A model generated the notes under the pieces. The model worked only from the letters and a program-made list of their open reading frames with translations. It was not told the origin of the DNA and searched no databases. Shown piece by piece: positions 44,185 to 55,092 of a stretch of 64,000 nt of DNA (positions are counted from its first letter, which is position 1; every line of letters starts with the position of its first letter). This DNA is from FEN-1219 sp963810755 (GTDB taxonomy: Bacteria; Pseudomonadota; Gammaproteobacteria; Steroidobacterales; Rariloculaceae): NCBI GenBank assembly GCA_963810755.1, contig CAWEOP010000008.1, positions 372,001 to 436,000 on the forward strand, given 5' to 3'. A program made the position numbers and the translations under genes.

Positions 44185-45834
44185 TGTTGCGGAGAATTCC
44201 GGCGGCGGCGCTCGCGGCGCTGCTCGCTCTCGTTCGCGGTGCATGCGCAGGTCACGTTCGAGCGGTTGCTCAACGCCTCCGCCGAGCCGCAGAACTGGCT
44301 CAGCTACTCGGGCAGCTACCAAAGCCAGCGCCACAGCGCGCTCAAGCAGATTCGGCCGAGCAACGTCGGCGAGCTCGAGCTCAAGTGGGTATTCCAAGCG
44401 CAATCGCTCGAGAGCTTCGAGACGACGCCGCTCGTCGTCGACGGCGTGATGTATCTCACCGAGGCCCCTGACACGGCCGTGGCGCTCGATGCCGCGACGG
44501 GTCGGGTCTATTGGCGCTATCAACACAATCCCGACGCGGCCGCGCGGCCGTGCTGCGGGCGCGTGAATCGCGGGCTCGCGATCTTGGGCGATCGCGTGTT
44601 CATGGCCACGATCGACGCGAAGCTCATCGCGCTCGACGTGAAGACCGGCCAGCCCGCGTGGCAGATCGACGTCGCGGACGCGAGCAAGGGCTACGCGATG
44701 ACGCTCGCGCCGCTCGTGATCAAGAACAAGGTGATCGTCGGCGTCGCGGGCGGCGAGTACGGCATCCGCGGCTTCATCGCGGCGTACGACGCCGCGACCG
44801 GCGACGAAGTGTGGCGCTTCTACACGATCCCGGGTCCGGGGGAGCCCGGCCACGAGACCTGGGCCGACGGCGGCGACGCGTGGCTGCACGGCGGTGCGTC
44901 GGTATGGGTGACGGGTTCGTACGATCCCGCGCTCGACCTCACGTACTGGGGCATCGGCAATCCGGGCCCCGATTGGAACCCGGTGCAGCGGCCCGGCGAC
45001 AACCTCTACTCCGACAGCGTCGTCGCGCTCGATCCCGATACGGGCGAGCTCAAGTGGCACTTCCAGTTCACGCCGAACGACGACTACGACTACGACGCGG
45101 TGCAGGTGCCCGTGCTCGTCGACTTGCGGACGAGCGACGTGAACAGCGGCAAGTTGATGCTATGGGGCAACCGCAACGGCTTCTTCTACGTGCTCGACCG
45201 GACGACGGGCGAGTTCGTCCGCGGCAACCCGTTCGTGAACGTGAACTGGGCGAGCGGCCTCGACGAGCGCGGCCGGCCGATCGAGACGCCGCAAGGCCCG
45301 GACAAGATCACGTACCCGGGCGTGCAGGGCGGCACGAATTGGTATTCGCCGTCGTACAGCCCGAGCACCGAGCTCTTCTATGTCTCCGCGTGGGAGAACT
45401 ACGGCTCGGTGTTCAAGCCCGAGGACACGGAGTATCTCGAGGGCGTCCGCTTCGTCGGCGGGTTTCCGGGGAGCCCGATCCCCGGTATCGCGAATCTGCC
45501 GGGCGTTCGCCGCGGGCCGATCAACAACTGGACGGAGGCGCTCGGCAACGGCGCGGTGATCGCGATCGATCCGAAGACCGGTAAGCAACGCTGGCGCTTC
45601 CCGACCACCGACGTGTCGAGCAGCGGCATTCTCACGACCGCGTCGGACTTACTGTTCACCGGTAGCCGAGAGGGCTACTTCTACGCGCTCGACGCACGTA
45701 CGGGTGCGCAGCTCTGGCGGGCGAGCCTCGGCGGACAAGGCGCAAACGGACCGATGTCGTACGCCGTCGCTGGCGCGCAGCACGTAGCCGTCGCTTCGGG
45801 CAGCGGGTTGTTCGTATTCGGTCTGCGTAAGTAG
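44184..45834 (+). CDS. Quinoprotein (PQQ) alcohol dehydrogenase (one +1 frameshift in the signal peptide)
   Basis: About 549 residues once one base near 44223 is removed; the signal peptide MLRRIPAAALAAL-SLSFAVHAQ is then complete. Eight-bladed propeller of the methanol/ethanol dehydrogenase family: 'LVVDGVMYLTEAPDTAVALDAATGRVYWRY', the vicinal disulfide Cys-Cys ('RPCCGRVNRG') above PQQ, 'GVAGGEYGIRGFIAAYDAATGDEVWRFYTIP', 'WGIGNPGPDWN' and 'GDNLYSDSVVALDPDTGELKWHFQ' with the catalytic Asp region. Oxidises a primary or secondary alcohol in the periplasm. Electron acceptor: the dihaem cytochrome just upstream. A hairpin follows the stop. Confidence 0.92.
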
Positions 45835-45840
45835 TCTCTG

Positions 45841-45869
45841 CGTGCAGGCCAGCGGACGCCGCTTGCACG
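45841..45869. terminator. Nested hairpin after the PQQ dehydrogenase
   Basis: CGTGCA pairs with TGCACG (outer stem, six pairs) and AGCGG-ACG-CCGCT forms the inner stem, starting six bases after the stop at 45834. No T run follows, so either a Rho-assisted end or an RNA-stabilising hairpin. The rest of 45835-46126 shows no gene. Confidence 0.45.
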
Positions 45870-46126
45870 AGGTGCAGGAATCATCGCGCGAGACCGGGTG
45901 TTCTCGGCACCTCGGAAAGTTCCACAGCGTGAACTACGTCATGCTCCAGTTGATTTGGAGTGAGAAGTATTCACCACGCACCACTGTAACGCACCGACTA
46001 TTCTCCTTGTCGCGCCGCCGCGATTCATCGCATGCGGCTCTCGGTCGCGAGTACCGCGAGCCCCGGAATGGACTCCCGCACGCCGAATCGAGCGCCGCAC
46101 GAGCCGGGGACCAATCGGAATTTTCG

Positions 46127-48737
46127 ATGGGCGCGAGCAAGAAAGCCGTGGCCAAGAGCGCGGCGCGGAGTCCAAAGCGCGGAGAGACGCTGCAGCTAGC
46201 CGAAGAGCGGCTGCAATGCGTCGTGGAGCTGTGCGCCGACTTCTACTGGGAGCAGGACGCCGCGTACCGCTTCACGGTGTACCGCCCGAGCGGTGCGCCG
46301 GACGAGGATCTGCGCGACATCCGCGGCAAGACGAGCTGGGACCTCTGCCCGCGTCCGCCCGTCGGCAGCGACAGCTGGGAACGTCATCGCTCGGCGCTCG
46401 CCGATCACTCACCGTTTCGCGACGTCGTGCATCCGCTCGTCACGGAGCGCGGCGTCCGCTACTTGAGCTTCAGCGGGCAACCGATTTTCGACGAGCGCGG
46501 CCGCTTCAAGGGTTATCGCGGTGTGGCACAGGACGTCAGCGCGCGGATGCGCTCCGAGCATCTATCGCAGCTCGAGCACCTCGTCGCGCGCGCGCTCGCG
46601 GAGACCGACGACTTCACCACGGGCGTACGCACGGTGCTGCAGGCGATGTGCAAGTCCGAGCAATGGAGCGCCGGAAATCTCTGGATCGTCGACGACCGCA
46701 CACGTGCGTTGCGCCGTCTCGTCTGTTCGGGCGACGCGATCAACGGCCGCCGCTCCGTTCTCGAAGAAGGGGACAAGCTTCCGAGCTGGCTGCACAGCGG
46801 GCCCGTGTGGATCGGCGACGTGGCGCGCGACCCGCGCACGGCCGAGGTCGAGCGTGTCGGCGGCAACGGCTGGAACACCGGGCTCGTGGTTCCGCTGAAG
46901 TCGGGGACCACGACGATCGGCGTGCTCGATTTCTACGCGCCGCGAATCGCGGCGCCCGAGCCGCAATTCCTGCGCGTGCTGCGCATCGCGGGCGCGGAGA
47001 TCGGCCATTTCTATCAGCGGGCGGTCGCCATCGAGCGCCTGCGCGAAAGCGAGGAACGTTTTTCCTCGACGATGGCGCTCGCGGCCATCGGGATCGCGCA
47101 CGTCGACGACAAGGGGCGGTTCGTCTACGCGAACCCGCAGCTCTGCGAGATGCTCGACTACACCGAGGAGCAGCTGCTCGCGCTCACGGTGAGGCAGATT
47201 TCCCATCCCGGCGACGTTAGCCTCACCGACGAGCTCCGGTCGCAGCTGCGCTCCGGCGCGATCAAGTCCTTCAAGCTCGAGAAGCGTTACCTGCGCAAGG
47301 ACGGCACGGCCGTCTGGGTGGGCCTCACCATCGCTTCGAAGCGCGATAGCACGGGCAAGCCCGTCTACGACATCTCGATCGTCGAGGACATCTCCGCGCG
47401 CAAGCACGCCGAGGAGCGGATCCAGTATCTCGCGACGCACGACGGCCTCACGGGGTTGCCGAACCGTGCGATGTTCGGCCAGTTGCTGAACCTCGCGATC
47501 GAAACGGCGCGCCGCTACGATCGCAAGCTCGCGGTGCTGTTCATCGACCTCGACCGCTTCAAGGTGATCAACGACACCCTCGGCCACGAGGCCGGCGACG
47601 TGCTGCTGCGCGAGATGGGCGCGCGCCTGAAGGAATGCCTGCGCGCGAGCGACGTCGTGGCGCGGCTCGGCGGCGACGAGTTCGTCGTGCTGATCCAGGA
47701 GGTCGCCGACGTTGCGCAGGTCACCACGGTGGCGCGCAACATTCTGTCGACCGTGATGAAGCCCGTGATGATCCTCGGTCAGGAGTGCCGAGTGACCGCG
47801 AGCATCGGCATCTGCATGCATCCCGAGGAGGGTCAGGACGACCAAGCGGTGATGAAGAACGCCGACATGGCGATGTATCTCGCGAAGGAAGAGGGCAAGA
47901 ACAACTATCAGTTCTTCAGCAGCCGCATGCGGTCGCACTCGATCGAGCGGCTCGCGCTCGAGACGAACTTGCGGCGCGCGCTCGAGCAGGACGAGTTTTC
48001 GCTGCACTATCAGGCGAAGGTGAACTTCCGCACCGGCGTGATCACGGGCGTCGAGGCGCTGCTGCGCTGGCAGAGCCCGGTGCTCGGCTCCGTGTCGCCG
48101 GCGCAGTTCATTCCGCTCGCCGAGGAAACCGGCGTGATCGTGCCGATCGGCAAGTGGGTCTTGCGCACGGCGTGCGAGCAAAACGTCGAGTGGCAGCGGC
48201 AAGGTCTGCCGCGCGTCGCCGTCTCCGTGAATCTTTCGATGCGGCAGCTGAACGACGAGGGCCTCGTGCGCGAGATCCAGTCCGTGCTGCGCGATACGGG
48301 GATGGATCCCGGAGCTGCTCGAGCTCGAGGTCACGGAAAGCATGATCATGCACAACGCGGAGCGCGCCGTGAAAGTGCTCACCGCGATCAAGGATCTCGG
48401 CGTGCGGCTCGCGATCGACGACTTCGGCACCGGCTACTCGTCGCTCGCGCACCTGAAGCGTTTTCCGATCGACACGCTCAAGGTGGACAGATCGTTCATC
48501 CGCGAGGTTCCGAACGACGCCGAGGATCGCGCGATCGCCGAGGCGATCATCGCGATGGGCAAGACGCTGAGCCTCACGGTCGTCGCGGAAGGCGTGGAGA
48601 CGCCCGAGCAGCAGGCCTTCCTGAGCCAGCGCGCCTGCGACGAGATGCAGGGCTATTACTTCAGCACTCCGGTGGCCGCGCAGGACTTCGCACTGCTGTC
48701 TGCGCGAACATTTGCCGCGACCGCTGAGCTGAGGTAG
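46127..48737 (+). CDS. PAS-GAF-PAS-GGDEF-EAL cyclic-di-GMP signalling protein (one +1 frameshift)
   Basis: About 870 residues. The ATG at 46127 is preferred; the frame is open from 45842 but that part reads as non-coding. Domains: PAS about 20-140 ('CADFYWEQDAAYRFTVYRPSG'), GAF about 150-295 ('LVARALAETDDFTTGVRTVLQAMCKSEQW'), PAS about 305-425, GGDEF about 430-595 with GGDEF at 515-519 and a normal active site, and EAL from about 610 with Glu643-Ala-Leu ('GVEALLRW'), 'DDFGTGYSSL' and 'VVAEGVET'. One surplus C near 48308-48310 breaks the frame before 'ELLELEVTES'. Cytoplasmic. Both cyclase and phosphodiesterase motifs are intact; the net activity is not predictable. Confidence 0.9.
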
Positions 48738-48793
48738 CCGCGGCCTCTCGTCGGCCACAGGCGCTACACCAACGATGCATTCCCTGCGCGTGG

Positions 48794-51011
48794 ATGCGGA
48801 AAACGATTCGGGCCTTGCGGCGCTCGTCGCCGTGCTTTTCTTCTCATCGTCATCGTCGGTTCCGCATTCGCACAGCCGAATGCCGCCGATCGGCCGTGGA
48901 TGAACACTGCGTTGTCGCCGGATCAGCGCGCGGCGCTGCTCGAAGTCCGCGATGACGCTCCCCGAGAAAATCGGCCTCCTGCACAGCAAGGTCGGAACGC
49001 CGTTTCGCGGCGAGCCTCTGCCCGAAGGTGCGGTCGGCTCCGCGGGCTTCGTCGCGGGCATCGCGCGGCTCGGCGTGCCCGCGCTTCAGGAGAGCGACGC
49101 GAGCCTCGGTGTGACGAATCCTGCCGACGTGCGCCCCGGCGACGGCGCGACCGCATTGCCGGCGAGCCTGGGATTGGCCGCGACGTGGAATCCCGAGCTC
49201 GCTTACCGCAGCGGCGTGGTGATCGGCACCGAGGCTGCGCCGCAAGGGCATGAACGTGATGCTCGCAGGCGGCATGAATCTCGTCCGGGACCCGCGCAAC
49301 GGCCGCAACTTCGAGTACTTCAGTGAGGACCCGCTGCTCGCCGGGACGCTCGCGGGCGAAGCGGTGCGCGGCATTCAGAGCCAGCACGTCATCTCGACGG
49401 TCAAGCACTTCGCGCTGAACAACCAGGAGACGGGCCGGCTCGTGCTCGACGCGCGGATCGCCGAGGATGCGCTGCGCGAGTCCGACCTGCTCGCGTTTCA
49501 ACTCGCGATCGAGCGCGGCCGGCCCGGCTCGGTCATGTGCGCGTACAACCGAATGAACGGCCAGCACGCGTGCGGCAACGATTGGTTGCTGAATCGCGTG
49601 CTGAAAGGCGATTGGAAGTATCCCGGTTGGGTGATGTCGGACTGGGGGGCGGTGAAGGGCGTCGACTTCGCGCTCGAGGGCCTCGACCAACAGTCCGGCG
49701 AGCAGCTGGATGACGAAGCCTATTTCGACGAGCCGCTCGCGGCCGCCGTCGCGAACGGCACGGTGCCGCAAGCGCGGATCTCCGACATGGTGCGCCGGGT
49801 GCTGCGCTCGATGTTCGCGGTCGGCGTCTTCGACGCGGTTCCCGCCGTGGGTCCGAGCGACCTCGAGCTGCACGCGGACGAGGTGCAGCGCGTCGCGGAA
49901 CAGTCGATCGTGATCCTGCGCAACGAGCGGAGCATCCTGCCGCTCGGCAGCGACGTGAAGACGATCGCCGTGATCGGCGGGAACGCCATCCTCGGCGTGA
50001 TCTCCGGCGGCGGCTCGTCGCAAGGTGACGCCGGCCGGCGGCCGGGCGGACGTCATTCCGCTCGGCGGCGAAGGCTGGCTCGCGTCGCTGCGCCAGATCA
50101 CGCTGCATCCGTCGCCGCCGCTGTTCGCGATTCGCGAGCTCGTGCCCGGCGGCGCCGTCGTGTACGACGACGGCCGCTATCCGAGCTCGGCGGCGCAGCT
50201 CGCAGCGAAGTCCGACGTTGCGATCGTATTTGCGACGCAGTGGATGACGGAGAACTACGACGCGCCCGACCTCTCCCTGCCGAGCGGACAGGACGAGCTG
50301 ATACGCGCCGTGGTAGCGGCGAATCCGCGAACCATCGTGGTGCTCGAGACGGGCGGGGCGGTGCTGATGCCGTGGCTCGATCGAACGGCCGCTGTCGTCG
50401 CGGCGTGGTACCCGGGGCAGCGCGGCGGCGACGCGATCGCGAACGTGCTGTTCGGTGTGGCCGAGCCCGGCGGGCGCCTGCCGGTGACGTTCCCGAGCTC
50501 GGTCGAGCAGCTGCCGAACCCGCAGCTGCCGGGTTGGGACGCGCCGGCCGGAGAGTCGTTCGTCGTCGACTATCACGAGGGCGCCGATGTCGGCTATCGC
50601 TGGTTCGCGCGCCGCGGCTTGCAGCCGCTGTTCCCGTTCGGCTTTGGCTTGAGCTACACGACGTTCAGCTACGGCGACCTCGCGGTGAGCGGCGCGCGCG
50701 ACGTGCGCGTGTCGTTCGAGGTCACGAACACCGGCAAGCGAGCGGGGTACGCCGTGCCGCAGGTCTACCTCACGGCTGCCCGCGGCTCGCCGGAGAAGCG
50801 CCTGCTCGGCTGGAGCAAAGCGTTGCTCGCTCCCGGCGAGACGAAACGTTTTACCGTGCCGGTCGATCCGCGACTGCTCGCGGACTTTTCGACCGACGCT
50901 GGGCGCTGGGAGATCGCGGCGGGCGCTTACGAGATCGCGCTCGGCGCTTCGGCCGACGAGCTCGTCGCGCGCACCTCGCACGCGCTGCGCGCCCGCTCGT
51001 TGCCACCCTGA
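48794..51011 (+). CDS. Exported GH3 beta-glucosidase (four +1 frameshifts in this sequence)
   Basis: About 738 residues after correction. ATG 48794 begins a signal peptide (MRKTIRALRR..., then FLLIVIVGSAFAQ in the next frame, shift about 48825-48840). Further shifts near 48947 ('GTCCGCGATG'), 49234 ('GAGGCTG') and 50024 ('CAAGGTG'). The joined protein is a full GH3: 'PWMNTALSPDQRAALLEV', 'AMTLPEKIGLL', 'KGMNVMLAGGMNLVRDPRNGRNFEYFSEDP', 'KHFALNNQETGR', nucleophile Asp in 'WVMSDWGAVK', sandwich domain 'LPSGQDELIRAVVAANPRTIVVL', and a fibronectin III-like C-terminus. No in-frame stops remain. Unlike the GH3 at 14059-16221 it is exported. The many shifts could also mean a decaying gene. Confidence 0.85.
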
Positions 51012-51081
51012 TTCAGGCGCCGGCGCCCCCGCCGACCCAATCGCTCCGGGAAGGGGCCCGCCGCCGAGACTCACGTTGCAA

Positions 51082-51122
51082 TTAGCCAGATAGCTAATTA
51101 TTATTGTTAGCGAATCGGCTAA
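51082..51122. promoter_or_regulatory. Tandem TTAGC-N6-GCTAA operators
   Basis: Two perfect inverted repeats of identical design at 51082-51097 and 51107-51122, 25 bp centre to centre, in the only AT-rich stretch around. They lie 18-58 bp upstream of the operon that encodes an ArsR-type regulator as its second gene, so autoregulation is the natural reading. Confidence 0.75.
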
Positions 51123-51140
51123 CAAAAAAGAGGTCTCGCC

Positions 51141-51470
51141 ATGCACACCTCGCTTTGTATCTATCGCGTGAAACGCGGCTCCGAGGCGGCCTTCCGGGCG
51201 CTGCTCGCGAAGCACTGGCCCGCGTTGAAGCGCTCCGGTCTCGGCGCGGACACGCCGTCCGTGATCTATCAGGGCTCGGAGGAGGACGGGGCACCGTTAT
51301 TCGTCGAGCTGCTGCACTGGAAGGACGCCGAAGGTCCGAATCGTGCACACGAGCTTCCGGCCGTGATGCAGGTCTGGGAGCCGATGGGCAAGGCCTGCGA
51401 AGCGCGCGGCGGGCGCCCGCCGATGGAATTCACCGGTGTCGAGCGCATCGACGTCAAGTTCGAAAAGTAG
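51141..51470 (+). CDS. Small dimeric alpha/beta-barrel-like protein
   Basis: 109 residues. 'SLCIYRVKRGSEAAFRALLAKHWPALKRSGL' at the start, 'PLFVELLHWKDAEGPNRAH' and 'AVMQVWEPMGKACEARGG' resemble the ferredoxin-like half-barrels of antibiotic-biosynthesis-monooxygenase or EthD-like proteins. No cofactor site is evident. The ATG is preceded by AGAGG. First gene of the ArsR operon, under the tandem operator; it overlaps the regulator gene by 35 bases. Confidence 0.78.
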   Translation: MHTSLCIYRVKRGSEAAFRALLAKHWPALKRSGLGADTPSVIYQGSEEDGAPLFVELLHWKDAEGPNRAHELPAVMQVWEPMGKACEARGGRPPMEFTGVERIDVKFEK

Positions 51471-51888
51471 CGCCGGGCTCGCCGACTACGACGCGGTGTT
51501 CGCCGCGGTCGATAGCGCCGTGCGAAGGCAGATCCTGCTGATCTTGCATTTTCGCGGCGATCAGATGACGTCGGGCGAGATCGCGGACCGCTTCTCGTGC
51601 GCGTGGGCCACGACGTCGCGTCACCTGCGCAAGCTCGAGACCTCCGGGCTCGTGACGGTGGAGCGCGACGGCCGCGAGTGGATCTACCGGCTCAGCCGCG
51701 AGCGCCTCGGCGTCGTCGCCGAGTGGCTCGACTGGTTCTCGCGGCCCGCGGCAGAGGCGCCGAGCGGGACGGCGCCGCGGGCAAAGGGCGGCACGGCGCG
51801 GAGTGGGGCCGGCGCGCCCGCGCGCGCGACCAAGCCGCCGCAACGACGGCGGCCGGGACGAAAACGGCCGCGGTCGGCGGAGCGCTGA
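51436..51888 (+). CDS. ArsR-type winged-helix transcriptional regulator
   Basis: 150 residues from GTG 51436. A winged-helix domain spans about 18-90: 'VFAAVDSAVRRQILLILHFRGDQMTSGEIADRFSCAWATTSRHLRKLETSGLVTVERDGREWIYRL', the ArsR pattern in which 'TTSRHLRKLE' is the recognition helix. No metal-binding Cys pair (ELCVCDL type) is seen, so it probably senses something else or is controlled by ligand-free binding. The C-terminal 50 residues are Ala/Arg/Lys/Pro-rich and probably disordered. It overlaps the first gene by 35 bases and is followed one base after its stop by the nuclease-like gene. The tandem operator upstream is its likely own target. Confidence 0.88.
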   Translation: MSSASTSSSKSSAGLADYDAVFAAVDSAVRRQILLILHFRGDQMTSGEIADRFSCAWATTSRHLRKLETSGLVTVERDGREWIYRLSRERLGVVAEWLDWFSRPAAEAPSGTAPRAKGGTARSGAGAPARATKPPQRRRPGRKRPRSAER

Positions 51889-51889
51889 G

Positions 51890-52732
51890 ATGGTGCTGTC
51901 GGCGAAGAAAGATCTGCAGCGCCGCCAGCGGCGTTGGGCGGAGAGCGCGGGCGTCGAGCTCGACGCGGGCGGTTACGTGCGCGACACGGAAGCGAATCTG
52001 CGCGTGCCGCTGTCCGACGCAACGCGCGCGGCGTTCGAGCGCGGCTCGGAGCTTGAGCCGCGGCGCACGAAACCCGCGCGGATCGCGGCCCTCCATTCCT
52101 CAGCGGCGCTCGTCGCCAACGTGTTCGACCATTGGTCCGCGCGCGACGCGTCGCCGCTCGCCGCGGCGCTAGGCCGCGCACGCGAGCCCGTGGCCGTCTC
52201 GTTCGAGGAGCCGTTCCCGACCGGAGTCGAGGGCGACCCGCCGCTCGTGGACGTCTTGCTGCGCAGCGCGTCCGGGCATTGCGTCGCGATCGAAAGCAAG
52301 TTTTGCGAGTGGCTCACGCGCCGGCCGCCGAACAAGGCGGTGTTCAAGCCGAAGTACTTTCCCGCTGGGCGCGCGCTCTGGTCCGAGCACGGGTTGCCGC
52401 GCTGCCAGCGCCTCGCGGACGAGCTCCAGTCCGGCGCGCAGCGATTCAAGTATCTGCACGCGGCGCAGCTGCTGAAACACGCGTTGGGGCTCGCGCGGGG
52501 CGCGCCTCCGATGAGCGAGCTGCGTTACCTCTACTACGACTGGCCCGGACGGGAGAGCGCCGCTCACCGCGACGAGATCGCGCGGTTCGCGGCGAGCGTC
52601 GCGTCCGAGATCGCGTTCGACGCGTCGACCTACCAGCAGCTCTATGCTGCGCTGCGGCGCGAGCCTGGCATCGATGCGCGCTATCTCGAATACCTGGGGT
52701 CGCGCTATTTCGCGGACGTACGCGTCGATTGA
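51890..52732 (+). CDS. PD-(D/E)XK-like nuclease-fold protein, PGN_0703-type
   Basis: 280 residues. The segment 'PLVDVLLRSASGHCVAIESKFCEWL' has the D-x(n)-E-x-K arrangement of PD-(D/E)XK nucleases, and the long C-terminal part ('FKYLHAAQLLKHALGLARG', 'ELRYLYYDWPG') resembles the PGN_0703 group of putative restriction endonucleases. No methyltransferase or other restriction gene is adjacent. ATG 51890 begins one base after the ArsR stop, so it is in the same operon. If active it would cut DNA in the cytoplasm; an ArsR-controlled solitary nuclease is unusual. Confidence 0.65.
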   Translation: MVLSAKKDLQRRQRRWAESAGVELDAGGYVRDTEANLRVPLSDATRAAFERGSELEPRRTKPARIAALHSSAALVANVFDHWSARDASPLAAALGRAREPVAVSFEEPFPTGVEGDPPLVDVLLRSASGHCVAIESKFCEWLTRRPPNKAVFKPKYFPAGRALWSEHGLPRCQRLADELQSGAQRFKYLHAAQLLKHALGLARGAPPMSELRYLYYDWPGRESAAHRDEIARFAASVASEIAFDASTYQQLYAALRREPGIDARYLEYLGSRYFADVRVD

Positions 52733-52820
52733 AGCGGTGCCGCCGCTCGCGACGGCGTGCGTTCCTGCGACCCATCGCTTACGATTGAGCCGCTGCGCTA
52801 GCGCTCCCCCGGATTCCCAC

Positions 52821-55056
52821 CTGAACACGCTTCATCGCTTGTACGTCACCGTGCCCGCGGGCGCCGCAGATCTCGCGGCCGCGGAGCTCGAGTCGTTCGG
52901 TGCGAGCGATACGAAAGCGTCGCGCGGCGGCGTCGCGTGCGCAGGCACGCTCGAGCACGCGTATCGCGCCTGCTTGTGGTCGCGCGTCGCGAACCGCGTG
53001 CTGTTGCCCATGGCTGAGTTTCCCGCAGCCACTCCCGAAGCGCTGTACGACGGTGCGCGCGGCGTCGATTGGAGCGCGCACCTCGGCGCGGACGGCACGC
53101 TCGCCGTCGATTGCACGAGTAGCCGATCCGCGATCACGCACACGCAGTTCGCCGCGCTGAAGGTAAAGGACGCGATCGTCGACCGCTTCCGCGACGAGAC
53201 GGGTACGCGGCCATCGATCGACGTCGCCGCGCCGGACGTGCAGGTCAATCTGCACATCGACCGCGACGTCGCGACGCTCGCGATCGACCTATCGGGCGAG
53301 AGCCTGCACCGGCGCGGCTATCGCGGACCGCAGGGCGCCGCGCCGCTCAAGGAGAATCTCGCGGCCGCGATTCTGCTGCGCGCGGGCTGGCCGGCGCTCG
53401 TTGCGGCGGCGTCGGCCGACGGCGAGCCGCTCGGCTTCGTCGACCCGATGTGCGGGTCGGGCACGCTGTGCATCGAGGCGGCATCGATCGCCGCCGACGC
53501 GGCGCCCGGGTTTGGGCGCGAGTACTTCGGTTTCCTCGCGTTGGCGCGGTCACGATGCCGCGTTGTGGCGCCGCTTGCTCGACGAAGCGCGTGAGCGGCG
53601 CGCCGCCGCGCGCACGGAGCATCTCGCGATCCGCGGCTACGACCGCGACCCCGGCGCCGTCCGCGCCGCGCAGGCGAACGCCGCAGCCGCGGGCTTCGAG
53701 CGATCGATCGTCGTCGAGCGCTGCGAGCTCACGGCGCTGCCGGATGCGCCGGCCGCGCGCGGGCTCGTCGCCGTGAACCCGCCGTACGGCGAGCGGCTCG
53801 GCGAGCAGCGCGAGCTCGCCGGCGTGTACGCGGACCTCGGTCGCGCGCTGCGCGAGCGGTACCTCGGCTGGGCCGCGGCCGTGCTCACGGGAAATCCGCC
53901 GCTCGGCCGCGAGCTCGGTCTCAAGGCGAAGCGCACGCACACGCTGTTCAACGGCCCGATCGAATGCCGGTTGCTGCGCTTCGAGATCGACGCGAAGCAC
54001 TTCGAGACCAAGCGCGAGCCCGGCTCGTTGCCGAAGTTCGACGAAGCGGCCGCGCGCGCGCGCCCCGGTGCCGCGATGTTCGCGAACCGCCTTCGCAAGA
54101 ACTTCAAGTCGCTCGGGTCGTGGGCGCGCAGCGCGGACGTGGCGTGCTTCCGCGTGTACGACGCGGATATGCCCGAGTACGCGTTCTCGATCGACCTCTA
54201 CCAGGACGACGCGGCCGCGGCGGCGGATCACTCCGCCCGCTGGGTCTACGTGCAGGAGTACGCGCCGCCCGCGACGATCGACGAGGCGAAGGCGCGGGCG
54301 CGCCGCGAAGAAGCGTTCGCGATGATCCCGGAGGTGCTCGGTGTCGCGCGCGAGCGCGTGCATCTGCGAGTGCGGCGCAAACAGAAGGGCGGGTCGCAGT
54401 ACGAGAAGCTCGCGGAGCGCGGCGAATTTCGTACGGTGACCGAAGGCGGCCTCAAGTTCCTCGTGAACTTCACCGACTACCTCGACACCGGCCTGTTTCT
54501 CGACCACCGCCCGACGCGCGCGCGGATCGGCGAGCTCGCGAAGTCCAAGCGCTTCTTGAACCTGTTCGCGTACACCTGCACGGCGAGCGTGTTCGCGGCC
54601 GCGGGCGGCGCCGTCGCGACAACGAGCATCGACTTGTCGCGCACCTATCTCGACTGGGCGCGCCGCAACTTCGAGCTCAACGGCTTCCGCGACTCGAGCC
54701 GGCATAGGCTGCTGCAAGAGGACGTCGTCGAGTGGCTCGAGGCGCCGGCGCGCGAGCGCTACGACCTCGTGTTCCTCGACCCGCCGACCTTGTCGCGGTC
54801 GAAGCGGATGGACGGCGAGCTCGACGTGCAGCGTGACCACGTGAAGCTGATCTGGTCGGCGCTGCGGCGGCTCGCGCCCGGCGGTTTGCTCATCTTCTCG
54901 ACGAACTTCCGGAAGTTCAGGCTCGACGCGGCCGCGCTCGCGGAGCTCGACGTGAAGGACGTGAGCGCCGCGACGATCCCGAAGGACTACGCGCGCGACC
55001 AGAAGATCCACCAGTGCTTCGAGATTCGGGTGCGTTCCGGCGCCGCCGGGGCTTGA
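52821..55056 (+). CDS. rlmL: Bifunctional 23S rRNA methyltransferase RlmKL (one +1 frameshift; start uncertain)
   Basis: About 744 residues, the size of the fused gammaproteobacterial enzyme. Order: THUMP domain (about 30-150), RlmL methyltransferase with 'FVDPMCGSGTLCIEAA' and 'VAVNPPYGERLGEQ', then RlmK methyltransferase with 'LFAYTCTASVFAAAGGA' and 'LVFLDPPTLSRSKRM'. It makes m2G2445 and m7G2069 in 23S rRNA. One surplus C near 53535 breaks the frame; the restored segment is 'YFGF-SRWRGHDAALWRRLL'. Alignment of 'NTLHRLYVTVPAGAADLAAAELESFGA' with the family start points to a CTG at 52821; no ATG, and only a TTG at 52839, fits, so a base error at the start codon is possible. Confidence 0.9.
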
Positions 55057-55092
55057 CGGCGAGCGGGCGAACGGACGACGAGCCGTGCGCGG

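Noticed and set aside
43300..45060. Antisense extension of the membrane protein frame through the cytochrome c and PQQ dehydrogenase genes
   Set aside because: Open only because of high GC at third positions; the sense frames carry CxxCH motifs and quinoprotein blocks.
46562..48430. 622-codon antisense frame over the GGDEF-EAL gene
   Set aside because: Shadow of a strongly coding sense frame; composition Arg/Ala/His-rich without any domain.
53347..55011. 554-codon antisense frame over rlmKL
   Set aside because: Sense strand holds methyltransferase motifs; the antisense product is Arg-rich and featureless.
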